DNA of 11,252 bases from Chloroflexota bacterium (GCA_021785115.1 JAJYGO010000005.1:1-11252); one strand, 5' to 3'; numbered from the stretch's first letter, positions 1 to 5,378 are shown. Made by a program: numbers and translations. The notes: generated by a model from the sequence alone, not told the origin.

Positions 1-2
1 GG

Positions 3-626
3 GTCCGGTTCGTCCTGTGCGGGCTGCCCACCCTCAGCCTCAACCTCAAGCGCGCCCGGACGTACGCCGAGCGGATGTTCCGCCACGTCGTGGTCGGCAA
101 CCTCGACCGCGGCGACTCCCGGGACGCGCTGGGCCGGCCGCTCGCCGCGGCCGGCCGCTCGTTCGGCCCCTCGGTGATCGCGGACGTCGTCGAGGCGACA
201 GGGGGCTACCCGTACTTCCTGCAGTTCTTCGGCGCCTACCTGTGCCGCAGCGCGGCGTCGCAGAACGTCTCTGCCGACGACTACCGGGCCCTCGAGCCGG
301 CGCTGCTCCACGAGCTCGACCTCGCCTTCTTCGAGGACCGCTTCGAGGGCGCCAGCCCAACCGAGCACCGAGTCCTCGCGGCGATGGCCCGGGGCCGAGG
401 CCAGGTCCGCATCGCCGACCTCCGCGGGCGGCTGCCCAGCCAGGCGGGCCTGGACCTCCTCGTGCGCCGCCTCGTCGAGCGCGGCCTCGTGTATCGAACG
501 GGCCGGGGCGCCTACGACTTCGCGCTGCCGCTGTTCGGCGACTTCCTGCGCCGCCGCCCGGAACTTACAGAACTTACGGGGCGTGTAAGCAGGGGAGCGG
601 TCAGCTCAGCCGATGGCAGGCGCTGA
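3..626 (+). CDS. AAA+ ATPase with C-terminal winged helix, 3' part only
   Basis: The reading frame is open from the left edge (first full codon at base 3) to TGA at 624-626, so the 5' end, including the Walker motifs, is outside the window. The first visible residues (VRFVLCGLPTL, then ARTYAERMF) look like the sensor-1 strand and following helix of Orc1/Cdc6-like or AAA_16 ATPases. The segment GGYPYFLQFFGAYL is typical of the lid of that group. The last third (ADLRGRLPSQAGLDLLVRRLVERGLVYRTG) reads as a winged helix, so a DNA- or protein-binding switch ATPase is likely. The family is widespread and often annotated only as ATP-binding protein, so no specific role can be given. The tail after FLRRRP is odd: it is encoded by a 9-bp tandem repeat with lower GC and runs on in low-complexity sequence, so the natural end may have been altered. 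Family is fairly sure, function is not. Confidence 0.75.
   Translation, partial: VRFVLCGLPTLSLNLKRARTYAERMFRHVVVGNLDRGDSRDALGRPLAAAGRSFGPSVIADVVEATGGYPYFLQFFGAYLCRSAASQNVSADDYRALEPALLHELDLAFFEDRFEGASPTEHRVLAAMARGRGQVRIADLRGRLPSQAGLDLLVRRLVERGLVYRTGRGAYDFALPLFGDFLRRRPELTELTGRVSRGAVSSADGRR
561..578 (+). repeat. 9-bp tandem duplication in the tail of the ATPase gene
   Basis: GAACTTACA is followed directly by GAACTTACG (561-569 and 570-578), encoding ELTELT. The second copy also forms a small hairpin, CTTAC at 573-577 with GTAAG at 585-589. The codons CTT ACA are unlike the GC-rich codons around them. It may mark a slippage event or an old junction near the gene's end. Confidence 0.6.
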
Positions 627-1117
627 AGGAGGCAGCCGCTCGGTTTCGCTCCAGGACATGCAGGGCTCGCTCAATTCCGAGGTCGAGGCGCCCGAAAACG
701 AGAGACGCGGCCGCACCGACCCGGTGGCCGGGTGTGCCCCACGGGCCGTGGCGAGGGCGGCGCCGAGTTCGAGCGCCTCGGGACACCGCGCATCGGGCGA
801 CCGCACCTCGCCTGAGCGTCGATGTGCTGCGGAAGGATCCTCAGCCGCAGCACACCGAGGACTCACCTCTGCTTCAGGTTCCGATGCTCAACTCCATCGA
901 CGGATGCACCTGAGTCCCGGTTGCGGCCGACCCAGTTCCTACCGGAGCGGGCTCAGGGCTTTCGTGCGTGGCCGCAGCTCGCCTCTGGAGAGCCAGGGGC
1001 GGCGGGGGCGTCAGATCAGACGGAAGGGGACTCACTGGCGATCTCCGCGAACTCGCGGCGAGGCCAGTCTGCAAGACGGCCACGGTCCATCGTCTTGGCC
1101 CAGGAGGTAGGTAGGTC
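627..1117. other. 491-bp stretch without a recognisable gene
   Basis: The open frames here, on both strands, encode Arg/Ser/Ala-rich low-complexity sequence with no family resemblance, as expected by chance in GC-rich DNA. The last 85 bp hold an imperfect palindrome (1034-1068) and the ribosome binding site of the next gene (AGGAGGT, 1102-1108). No clear -35/-10 pair was found. The long gap after an ATPase with an odd tail could be decayed coding sequence, but I see no recognisable remnant. Confidence 0.5.
1034..1068. promoter_or_regulatory. Nested imperfect palindrome upstream of the DoxX gene
   Basis: Outer arms ACTGGC (1034-1039) and GCCAGT (1063-1068) are perfect complements. Nested inside are CCGCGA (1045-1050) and TCGCGG (1053-1058), separated by AC. 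The symmetric layout, 49 bp before the start codon, fits an operator for a dimeric regulator or a structured 5' leader. The inner 2-nt loop is too tight for a good RNA hairpin, which favours a DNA operator. No regulator is identified. Confidence 0.35.
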
Positions 1118-1879
1118 ATGTCCTCACTCCGCAACGTCGCACTCGGCGTAGGGACCGTCGCTGCAGTACTGCTGTTCTGGATGGTCAACCCATGGGTCGA
1201 CGTGCCCGCCGGCAGCACCGGGCTCGTGACCATTGCCTTCTGGGCGTCCGCGATCGCACTTGTCGTCACCCTCTTCCTGGAGGCACGGCGGTCTCCCAAG
1301 GCCGACGAGGTCGAGATCGAGGGGCCCGGGTTCGCCCGGTTCCTGTTCAGCAACTCACGGGCTGGCATGTTCTGGCTGCCGATCCGGCTGTTTGTCGGAT
1401 TCGCGTGGCTCGAAGCGGGTCTGCACAAAGCGACCGGGTCCGGCTGGCTCGACGGCGGATCGGCGCTCGCCGGATTCTGGAAGGCCGCAGTCGCTGTGCC
1501 GGACCAGGGCAAGGCTGCCATCACATACGACTGGTACCGCGACTTCCTCAACGCGCTCCTGGCGGGGCACGCCGCGAGTTGGTTCGCGGTCCTGATCGTG
1601 GTGGGCGAGATCGCTGTCGGGCTCGGGCTCATCTTCGGAGTCCTGACAGGCGTCTCGGCCTTCTTCGGTGCCTTCATGAACATGTCGTTCCTGCTCGCTG
1701 GATCGGCGTCCACGAACCCGATCATGTTCACGGCGGCGATTGGGCTGATCCTCGCGTGGAAGGTGGCAGGCTACTACGGCGTTGACAGGTGGCTCTTGCC
1801 GCTGGTCGGGACCCCCTGGCGACCCGGGGCGATTGCTGCCCGGCGAGTTCGGGGAGTGCTGGGGGGCGCGACCGGCTGA
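1118..1879 (+). CDS. DoxX/DoxD-family integral membrane protein
   Basis: A 253-residue membrane protein of the DoxX superfamily, which includes the small DoxD subunit of thiosulfate:quinone oxidoreductase. Likely membrane segments lie at about 7-24, 34-54, 86-102, 152-174, 176-195 and 201-218. Family-like features are FVGFAWLEAGLHK near 92-104 with a following GSGW, the YDWYRDFL segment at 137-144 before the second half, GEIAVGLGLIFG at 163-174 and NMSFLLAGSASTNP at 188-201. The start is well supported by AGGAGGT nine bases upstream. The protein probably moves electrons to quinone or supports sulfur or redox chemistry at the membrane, but many DoxX proteins have no known substrate and no DoxA-like partner is seen here. 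It stands alone, with long gaps on both sides and an imperfect palindrome upstream. The family is clear; the reaction is not. Confidence 0.85.
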   Translation: MSSLRNVALGVGTVAAVLLFWMVNPWVDVPAGSTGLVTIAFWASAIALVVTLFLEARRSPKADEVEIEGPGFARFLFSNSRAGMFWLPIRLFVGFAWLEAGLHKATGSGWLDGGSALAGFWKAAVAVPDQGKAAITYDWYRDFLNALLAGHAASWFAVLIVVGEIAVGLGLIFGVLTGVSAFFGAFMNMSFLLAGSASTNPIMFTAAIGLILAWKVAGYYGVDRWLLPLVGTPWRPGAIAARRVRGVLGGATG

Positions 1880-2202
1880 GCCTGGTATCGCGGCGCAACT
1901 GCGCTTGCCACCACGCCGTCGCGTGCCAGCCCCTTTGGCACGGGACAAGCCTAGCGAGGGCTTCCGTAGGCTGCCTCCACGCGCCTGGGCGGTGCAGGAG
2001 CCAGAGGTGCCCGTTGGTCGCCCCTGCACATCGGGCCGAGACGCCGCCATCGACGGCGTCTCGGCTGTATGCCGATCGCTGCCGTAACGGCACTCGCTGC
2101 ATCCCCCCGCTCGTACGGACCGCCGTCGATGGCCGGTCGCCAGATTCCTCCCCTTGCAGCCCCTCAAGGCGGTCGGGCAAGTCACTGCATTGGCCATCGT
2201 GA
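1880..2202. other. Intergenic region with a strong hairpin, no gene
   Basis: No convincing coding frame is present on either strand; the long minus-strand frame here is the shadow of plus-strand genes. The notable element is the perfect 12-bp inverted repeat at 2035-2065. A weaker pair, GTGCAGG (1992-1998) with CCTGCAC (2023-2029), lies just before it. The rest shows nothing I can name. Confidence 0.5.
2035..2065. terminator. Perfect 12-bp hairpin, possible terminator of the DoxX transcript
   Basis: GCCGAGACGCCG (2035-2046) and CGGCGTCTCGGC (2054-2065) are exact reverse complements with a 7-nt loop (CCATCGA). A stem this GC-rich would be very stable in RNA. There is no T-run after it, so it is not a textbook intrinsic terminator, although such T-less hairpins are common in GC-rich genomes. 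It lies 155 bp after the DoxX stop. It could instead be an operator palindrome. Confidence 0.5.
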
Positions 2203-2272
2203 CTTGGCTCGGCCACTCTCGCCCCCGTTTGAGGGCGAGAGAGCCGAGGTCTTGACGGTTTCTTGAGCCAAG
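2203..2272. promoter_or_regulatory. Two competing inverted repeats upstream of the copper operon
   Basis: CTCGGC-CA-CTCTCGCCC (2208-2224) pairs with GGGCGAGAG-A-GCCGAG (2233-2248) around an 8-nt loop, giving 15 paired bases with one small internal loop. Separately CTTGGCTC (2203-2210) is an exact complement of GAGCCAAG (2265-2272). The two pairings share bases 2208-2210 and so partly compete. The second arm at 2265-2272 overlaps the CTTGA direct repeats. This may be a terminator or a regulatory leader, and I cannot decide which. Confidence 0.4.
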
Positions 2273-2290
2273 GCTGTCGTGAGTCTTGAG
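2251..2290 (+). promoter_or_regulatory. CTTGA direct repeats, candidate response-regulator operator
   Basis: CTTGAC (2251-2256), CTTGAG (2262-2267) and CTTGAG (2285-2290) start 11 and 23 bp apart, about one and two helical turns. OmpR-family regulators usually bind direct repeats with this spacing. The same pair with the same 11-bp step occurs at 5115-5131. The boxes resemble a -35 element, but no good -10 lies 17 bp after them; the best hexamer is TGTCAT at 2307-2312. The regulator encoded at 3223-3924 is the obvious candidate binder, by inference only. Confidence 0.4.
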
Positions 2291-2343
2291 GCCGGCCCGT
2301 CACCGTTGTCATCACACCCGAGAAGGGGAAGTCAGAAACGGAG

Positions 2344-2628
2344 ATGGCAACAATGATGGGATACGGCACCGGGCTAGGGCTCGGCTTTGGTTTCGGCGGC
2401 TGGATCATGATGCTCGGCGGCGTGGCCGTCGTCGTCGGCCTCGTCCTGCTGATCGCATGGGCGGTCGGGCGGTCGGGCGGCACGTCAGCCTCCCCGGCCC
2501 AGTGGCCCAGCGCGGCGACGGGAACACCGCCTGACGCGATGGAGGTCCTGCGCGTTCGCCTCGCCCGCGGCGAGATCTCACCCGAGGAGTTCGCAGCAAC
2601 GAAGCAGATCCTGGAGGCGAGGCAGTGA
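2344..2628 (+). CDS. Small membrane protein with C-terminal SHOCT domain
   Basis: A 94-residue protein with one membrane segment at about 18-41 and a short C-terminal SHOCT motif at about 64-92 (AMEVLRVRLARGEISPEEFAATKQIL). SHOCT is a short oligomerisation module often found at the end of small membrane proteins; its exact role is generally unknown. The N-terminus is Met/Gly-rich (MMGYG), echoing the Met-rich stretch of the next gene. Starts at 2344 and 2353 are both in frame. GGAG at 2340-2343 touches the first but is ideally spaced (9 nt) from 2353, so the second may be the real start, giving 91 residues. Its stop overlaps the next gene's GTG by 4 bp, so the two are translationally coupled, and the cupredoxin and two-component system that follow suggest a copper-related job. 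Confidence 0.8.
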   Translation: MATMMGYGTGLGLGFGFGGWIMMLGGVAVVVGLVLLIAWAVGRSGGTSASPAQWPSAATGTPPDAMEVLRVRLARGEISPEEFAATKQILEARQ

Positions 2629-3206
2629 GCACCCGGCTGGGCCTTGCAGGCGCGGGCCTGCTGGTGGCCGGCGTCGTCCTGATCGGCGCAGGGACTGCGC
2701 TCGGCGGGGGCGTCGGTAGCGTTTCGATGATGGGCACCGGAGGGGTTGGCATGATGGGCGGCGTCTCCGGCATCTCGGGCGCCACGGGCGGGATGATGGG
2801 CGGATACGGTGCCCCTGGCGGGATGATGGGCGGGTACGGCGCCGCAACGGCCCCCCAGCCAGGCCAGGCCGGCTTCGTGGCGGGCACCCAGGCGAGCCCA
2901 AGAGTCGTCCGCGTCCTCGCGGGCCCCGGTTACACGTTCTCTCCGTCCACGATCAACGTGGCCAAGGGAGAGACCGTGACCTTCGAGGTGACATCGATGG
3001 GTGGCCTGACGCACGAGTTCATGGTCGGCCCGGCCGATGCCGTCGCGACGGACCAGGCGGGCACGCCCGAGGTCGCGGACATCGGGATGATGCAGACCAA
3101 GTCGGTGACCTACACCTTCGACGGCTCCGGGCCGTACGCGTTCGCCTGCCACGCCACCGGCCACTACGAGGCCGGGATGAAGGGCACCATCACCGTCGTC
3201 GGCTGA
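2625..3206 (+). CDS. Membrane-anchored Met-rich cupredoxin
   Basis: A 193-residue protein with an N-terminal hydrophobic segment (about 5-29) as signal or anchor and no lipobox Cys. A Met/Gly-rich linker follows at 35-74 with four MM pairs (35-36, 43-44, 57-58, 67-68), then a type 1 copper cupredoxin domain at about 93-193. The four expected ligands are present: His130 (in THEF), Cys175, His180 (CHATGH) and Met185 (EAGM), matching plastocyanin/azurin-like ligand order. The protein should bind copper outside the membrane; exposed Met pairs commonly bind Cu(I), so the linker may collect or pass on copper. Translation starts at GTG within the GTGA overlap with the SHOCT gene. The response regulator starts 16 bp downstream. 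A role in copper tolerance is more likely than plain electron transfer, given the two-component system behind it, but this is inferred. Confidence 0.87.
   Translation: MSTRLGLAGAGLLVAGVVLIGAGTALGGGVGSVSMMGTGGVGMMGGVSGISGATGGMMGGYGAPGGMMGGYGAATAPQPGQAGFVAGTQASPRVVRVLAGPGYTFSPSTINVAKGETVTFEVTSMGGLTHEFMVGPADAVATDQAGTPEVADIGMMQTKSVTYTFDGSGPYAFACHATGHYEAGMKGTITVVG
2787..2846 (+). repeat. 30-bp tandem repeat encoding GGMMGGYGA(P/A)
   Basis: Two 30-bp units (2787-2816, 2817-2846) encode residues 55-64 and 65-74 of the cupredoxin, with mainly silent differences (GGA/GGG, GGT/GGC). It is an internal coding duplication that doubled a candidate copper-binding Met motif. Confidence 0.85.
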
Positions 3207-3210
3207 CGGC

Positions 3211-3216
3211 TACGAT
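3211..3216 (+). promoter_or_regulatory. TANNNT hexamer just upstream of the response regulator start
   Basis: TACGAT is followed by six bases and then the ATG at 3223. No Shine-Dalgarno sequence is visible in the 16-bp gap after the cupredoxin gene. A -10 hexamer at this distance is the usual arrangement for leaderless transcripts in GC-rich actinobacteria and similar groups. The regulator could therefore have its own promoter in addition to operon read-through. Confidence 0.35.
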
Positions 3217-3222
3217 CGCACC

Positions 3223-3924
3223 ATGGCCCCGCACGATCGCCCGCCGCGCGTCCTCGTCGTGGACGACGAGCCGCCGATCCGGGCGGTCGTGCGCGGCTTC
3301 CTCGAGCGCGAGGGGCTGGAGGTCTTCGAGGCCGGCGACGGCCCCTCTGCGGTCGAGGCCGCCCGGTCGGTCGGCCCGGACGTCATCGTGCTCGATGTGA
3401 TGATGCCGGGTTTCGACGGCCTCGAGGTCCTGCGGCAGGTGCGCGCGTTCTCGGACCCGATGGTGGTGCTGCTGACGGCGAGGGCGGAGGAGCTCGACCG
3501 GATCGTTGGCCTGCGCATCGGCGCCGACGATTACGTCACGAAGCCATTCTCGGCAGCCGAGCTCGCGGCGCGCGTCGGGGCCCTGCTGCGGCGGCGGCGG
3601 CCCATGACAGATCGCGCTGCAGGCCTTCCGGACGGCCTGCTAGTCGATGCCCCGCGCCACCTGGTCGCGGTCGACGGCGTGCAGATCGACCTGACCGCCA
3701 CCGAGTTCGGCGTGCTCGCCGCGCTCGCCCGCGACCCGGGTGTCGTCCTCTCGCGCCAGCAGCTCCTCGACGCCGCTTGGGGCGATGACTGGGCCGGCGG
3801 CGAGCGCACGCTCGAGGTCCACGTCGCCAACCTGCGCCGCAAGCTCGGCGACGACCCTGCGCAGCCGCGCTTCGTGGAGACGGTGCGCGGCGTCGGGTAC
3901 CGCCTGCGGCTCAACGACCGGTGA
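3223..3924 (+). CDS. OmpR/PhoB-family response regulator
   Basis: A 233-residue two-domain regulator. The receiver domain (about 9-120) carries the acidic pair Asp14-Asp15, the phosphate acceptor Asp58 (VLDVMMPG), Thr85 (LLTAR) and Lys107 (VTKPF). The C-terminal winged helix (about 130-231) shows the OmpR pattern TATEFGVL, the recognition helix region RTLEVHVANLRRKLG and the closing hairpin VETVRGVGYRL. All phosphorylation residues are intact, so it should act as a phosphorylation-controlled transcription factor. Its stop overlaps the kinase GTG by 4 bp, so the two are a cognate pair. Position behind a SHOCT-cupredoxin pair suggests a CopR/CusR-like job. The CTTGA direct repeats at 2251-2290 and 5115-5131 are candidate binding sites. 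Family certain; the copper role is inferred. Confidence 0.95.
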   Translation: MAPHDRPPRVLVVDDEPPIRAVVRGFLEREGLEVFEAGDGPSAVEAARSVGPDVIVLDVMMPGFDGLEVLRQVRAFSDPMVVLLTARAEELDRIVGLRIGADDYVTKPFSAAELAARVGALLRRRRPMTDRAAGLPDGLLVDAPRHLVAVDGVQIDLTATEFGVLAALARDPGVVLSRQQLLDAAWGDDWAGGERTLEVHVANLRRKLGDDPAQPRFVETVRGVGYRLRLNDR

Positions 3925-5042
3925 GCCGCCCCGACCTCGGCCGACTTCGCTGGCGGATCCTTGCCGCGAACCTCGCGGTGGCCGCCGCCGGTGTCATTGC
4001 CGCTGTTCTCGGCGTGTGGCTCGCAGCCCCGGGCGCCTTCGGCGACGCGATGGCCCGCGCCGGGATGCCAGGCGGCTCCGGAGGCATGATGGGCGGCGGC
4101 ACCTCCGGGATGATGGACCCGCTCCTGCGATCCGCGTTCGGAGACGCTGTGGGCGCCGCGATCTGGCTCGGCCTCGGCGCGGCCGTCGTCGTGGCGGTCG
4201 CCGTGTCCGTCCTGCTCGCCACGCGCCTCTCCCGGCCGATCGACCAGCTGGCGGAGGCCAGCCGGCGGGTCGCCGCGGGCGACTACTCGCATCCGGTGCC
4301 GGCTGCGGCCGGAGAGCTCGGCGATCTGGCCTCGTCCTTCAACGCCATGGCTGCGGGCCTCGCCGCGGAGGAGCGCCGCCGCCGCGACCTGATCGGCGAC
4401 GTGGCCCACGAGCTGCGCACGCCGATCGCGTCGGTCCGGGGCTATGTCGAGGGCCTCGAGGCGGGCGTCTTCGCCCCGGGGCCGGAGGCGTGGCGGGTGC
4501 TGAGCGAGCAGACGTCGCGTCTCGAGCACCTCGTCAACGATCTGGCGACGCTCTGGCAGGCCGACTCGAGCGGACTCAGGCTCGAGGTCGTGCCCCTTGA
4601 CGGCGTCGAGGCGATCGAGGCTGCCCAAGCACGCCACTCCGCCGCGGCAGCAAGCCGATCGATGACGATCGTGGCCGCCGGCCCGCGCGTGCGTCTTCGT
4701 GCCGACCCGATGCGACTCGGGCAGGTCCTCGACAATCTCGTCGGCAACGCGGTCCGCTACGGTCGCGAGGGCGGCGCGGTGGTCCTGGGGGTCGGTGCCT
4801 CCGGCCGCGAGGCGGTCATCACCGTGCGCGACGACGGCCCGGGGCTCGACGCAATCGAGGCGGGCCGCGTGTTCGACCGCTTCTACCGCGCCGACCCGTC
4901 GCGCTCGCGAGAGGTCGGCGGCAGCGGCCTCGGGCTTGCGATCACGCGGTCGCTGGTCGAGGCAATGGGTGGCACCGTCACCGTGGATAGCCCGGGCCGC
5001 GGGCAGGGGACCACATTCACCGTCACGCTGCCGCTGGCCTGA
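3921..5042 (+). CDS. Sensor histidine kinase with Met-rich sensor loop
   Basis: A 373-residue membrane kinase starting at GTG in a GTGA overlap with the response regulator. Membrane segments at about 14-36 and 76-100 enclose a short extracytoplasmic loop, then a HAMP domain (about 98-152), the HisKA domain with His163 in VAHELRTP, and a HATPase domain with N box DNLVGNAV (271-278), G1 DDGPGLD (304-310), F box FDRFYRAD (318-325) and G2 GGSGLGL (333-339). All catalytic motifs are intact. The loop carries MPGGSGGMMGGG and SGMMDP (49-66), the same kind of Met-pair motif found in the neighbouring cupredoxin. Methionines outside the membrane are plausible Cu(I) ligands, so I infer copper sensing. 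The loop is far shorter than in classic CusS sensors. A general envelope stress sensor is the alternative. Confidence 0.93.
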   Translation: MSRPDLGRLRWRILAANLAVAAAGVIAAVLGVWLAAPGAFGDAMARAGMPGGSGGMMGGGTSGMMDPLLRSAFGDAVGAAIWLGLGAAVVVAVAVSVLLATRLSRPIDQLAEASRRVAAGDYSHPVPAAAGELGDLASSFNAMAAGLAAEERRRRDLIGDVAHELRTPIASVRGYVEGLEAGVFAPGPEAWRVLSEQTSRLEHLVNDLATLWQADSSGLRLEVVPLDGVEAIEAAQARHSAAAASRSMTIVAAGPRVRLRADPMRLGQVLDNLVGNAVRYGREGGAVVLGVGASGREAVITVRDDGPGLDAIEAGRVFDRFYRADPSRSREVGGSGLGLAITRSLVEAMGGTVTVDSPGRGQGTTFTVTLPLA

Positions 5043-5082
5043 CGTTCAGTCGCGCCGAGAGACCGGCACGGGGGCCCGGATC

Positions 5083-5106
5083 GGGTGCACATGGTCTGGG
5101 GCACCC
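5083..5106 (+). terminator. Weak hairpin after the histidine kinase
   Basis: GGGTGC (5083-5088) pairs with GCACCC (5101-5106) around a 12-nt loop and is followed by TTCT. It lies 40 bp after the kinase stop and could end the operon transcript. The stem is short and the T-run poor, so this is tentative. Confidence 0.25.
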
Positions 5107-5114
5107 TTCTCCGG

Positions 5115-5131
5115 CTTGACCAGATCTTGAC
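5115..5131 (+). promoter_or_regulatory. Second CTTGAC-N5-CTTGAC direct repeat
   Basis: CTTGAC at 5115-5120 and CTTGAC at 5126-5131 are 11 bp apart, the same unit and step as at 2251-2267. If transcription starts at 5167, the boxes cover roughly -52 to -36, where an OmpR-type activator would sit against RNA polymerase. It suggests that the operon at 5379-7201 shares a regulator with the copper operon. Confidence 0.42.
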
Positions 5132-5154
5132 GAGGAGTGTCGGGCACGTCGCTG

Positions 5155-5160
5155 TAGACT
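5155..5160 (+). promoter_or_regulatory. Candidate -10 element of a leaderless transcript
   Basis: TAGACT lies six bases before ATG 5167, and TGTAGACT gives a partly extended element. No standard -35 sits 17 bp upstream (GAGGAG at 5132-5137), which fits a promoter that needs an activator bound at the CTTGAC repeats. No ribosome binding site precedes the ATG, as expected for leaderless initiation. Confidence 0.4.
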
Positions 5161-5166
5161 GACGGC

Positions 5167-5244
5167 ATGGCGACTGGGCTCGAGTTCCGGTGTAGGTGTG
5201 CGCGGCGGCTGCGCTGCGCAGAGGCCGCGACCCCGGACTCCTGA
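5167..5244 (+). CDS. Putative 25-residue leaderless leader peptide with Cys codons
   Basis: The frame ATG 5167 to TGA 5242-5244 encodes a 25-residue Arg/Cys-rich peptide beginning MATGLEFRCRC, with Cys at positions 9, 11 and 17 (codons at 5191, 5197 and 5215). The start follows a -10-like hexamer by six bases and there is no Shine-Dalgarno. In mycobacteria, leaderless small ORFs rich in Cys codons act as cysteine-responsive attenuators in front of sulfur metabolism operons. Here the next operon contains a cysteine/cystathionine synthase-type enzyme, so the same logic is conceivable. The Cys codons are not consecutive as in the mycobacterial examples, and a chance ORF of this size is quite possible. 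Nothing else is known about it. Confidence 0.35.
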   Translation: MATGLEFRCRCARRLRCAEAATPDS

Positions 5245-5305
5245 CGACCTGATCGTCTCGGCCAGCCCGAATCCGGGCGGCCCTCAGGCCTCGAGTCCGA
5301 GGCCT
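5234..5305 (+). promoter_or_regulatory. Attenuator-like pair of mutually exclusive hairpins
   Basis: AGGCCTCG (5286-5293) and CGAGGCCT (5298-5305) form a perfect 8-bp stem with loop AGTC. Alternatively CGGACTC (5234-5240), the end of the small ORF, pairs perfectly with GAGTCCG (5293-5299), which spans the loop and inner stem of that hairpin, so only one can form. A ribosome finishing the small ORF would cover 5234-5240 and favour the 3' hairpin; one stalled at the Cys codons would leave it free and favour the alternative. No T-run follows, so the 3' hairpin would need to act with Rho or on translation. Confidence 0.33.
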
Positions 5306-5378
5306 CTCCCGAGCAGCGCATGCCGCACCGATGTGTCGTCGCGCGCCTCGCGCACTCCACCTGCTTGGGAATCGATCC

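Noticed and set aside
613..1110. A 165-codon plus-strand frame after the AAA+ ATPase
   Set aside because: The Arg/Ser/Gly-rich composition has no hydrophobic core pattern, no good ribosome binding site and no resemblance to a family.
1992..2029. GTGCAGG/CCTGCAC inverted repeat as a recombination site
   Set aside because: It is only 7 bp with a 24-nt spacer, there is no integrase or cassette structure nearby, and it is likely chance in GC-rich DNA.
2252..2280. TTGACG (2252-2257) read as a simple -35 with a -10 at 2275-2280
   Set aside because: The would-be -10, TGTCGT, matches the consensus poorly, and the regular 11-bp repeat explains the TTGA boxes better as an operator; a promoter role is not excluded.
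1728..3164. A 478-codon open frame on the minus strand
   Set aside because: It lies antisense to the SHOCT and cupredoxin genes, is low-complexity and motif-free, and is explained by the GC-rich third-position bias of the real genes.
3531..4637. A 368-codon minus-strand frame over the two-component genes
   Set aside because: It is antisense to well-defined response regulator and kinase motifs; its sequence is Arg/His/Gly-rich with no family features.
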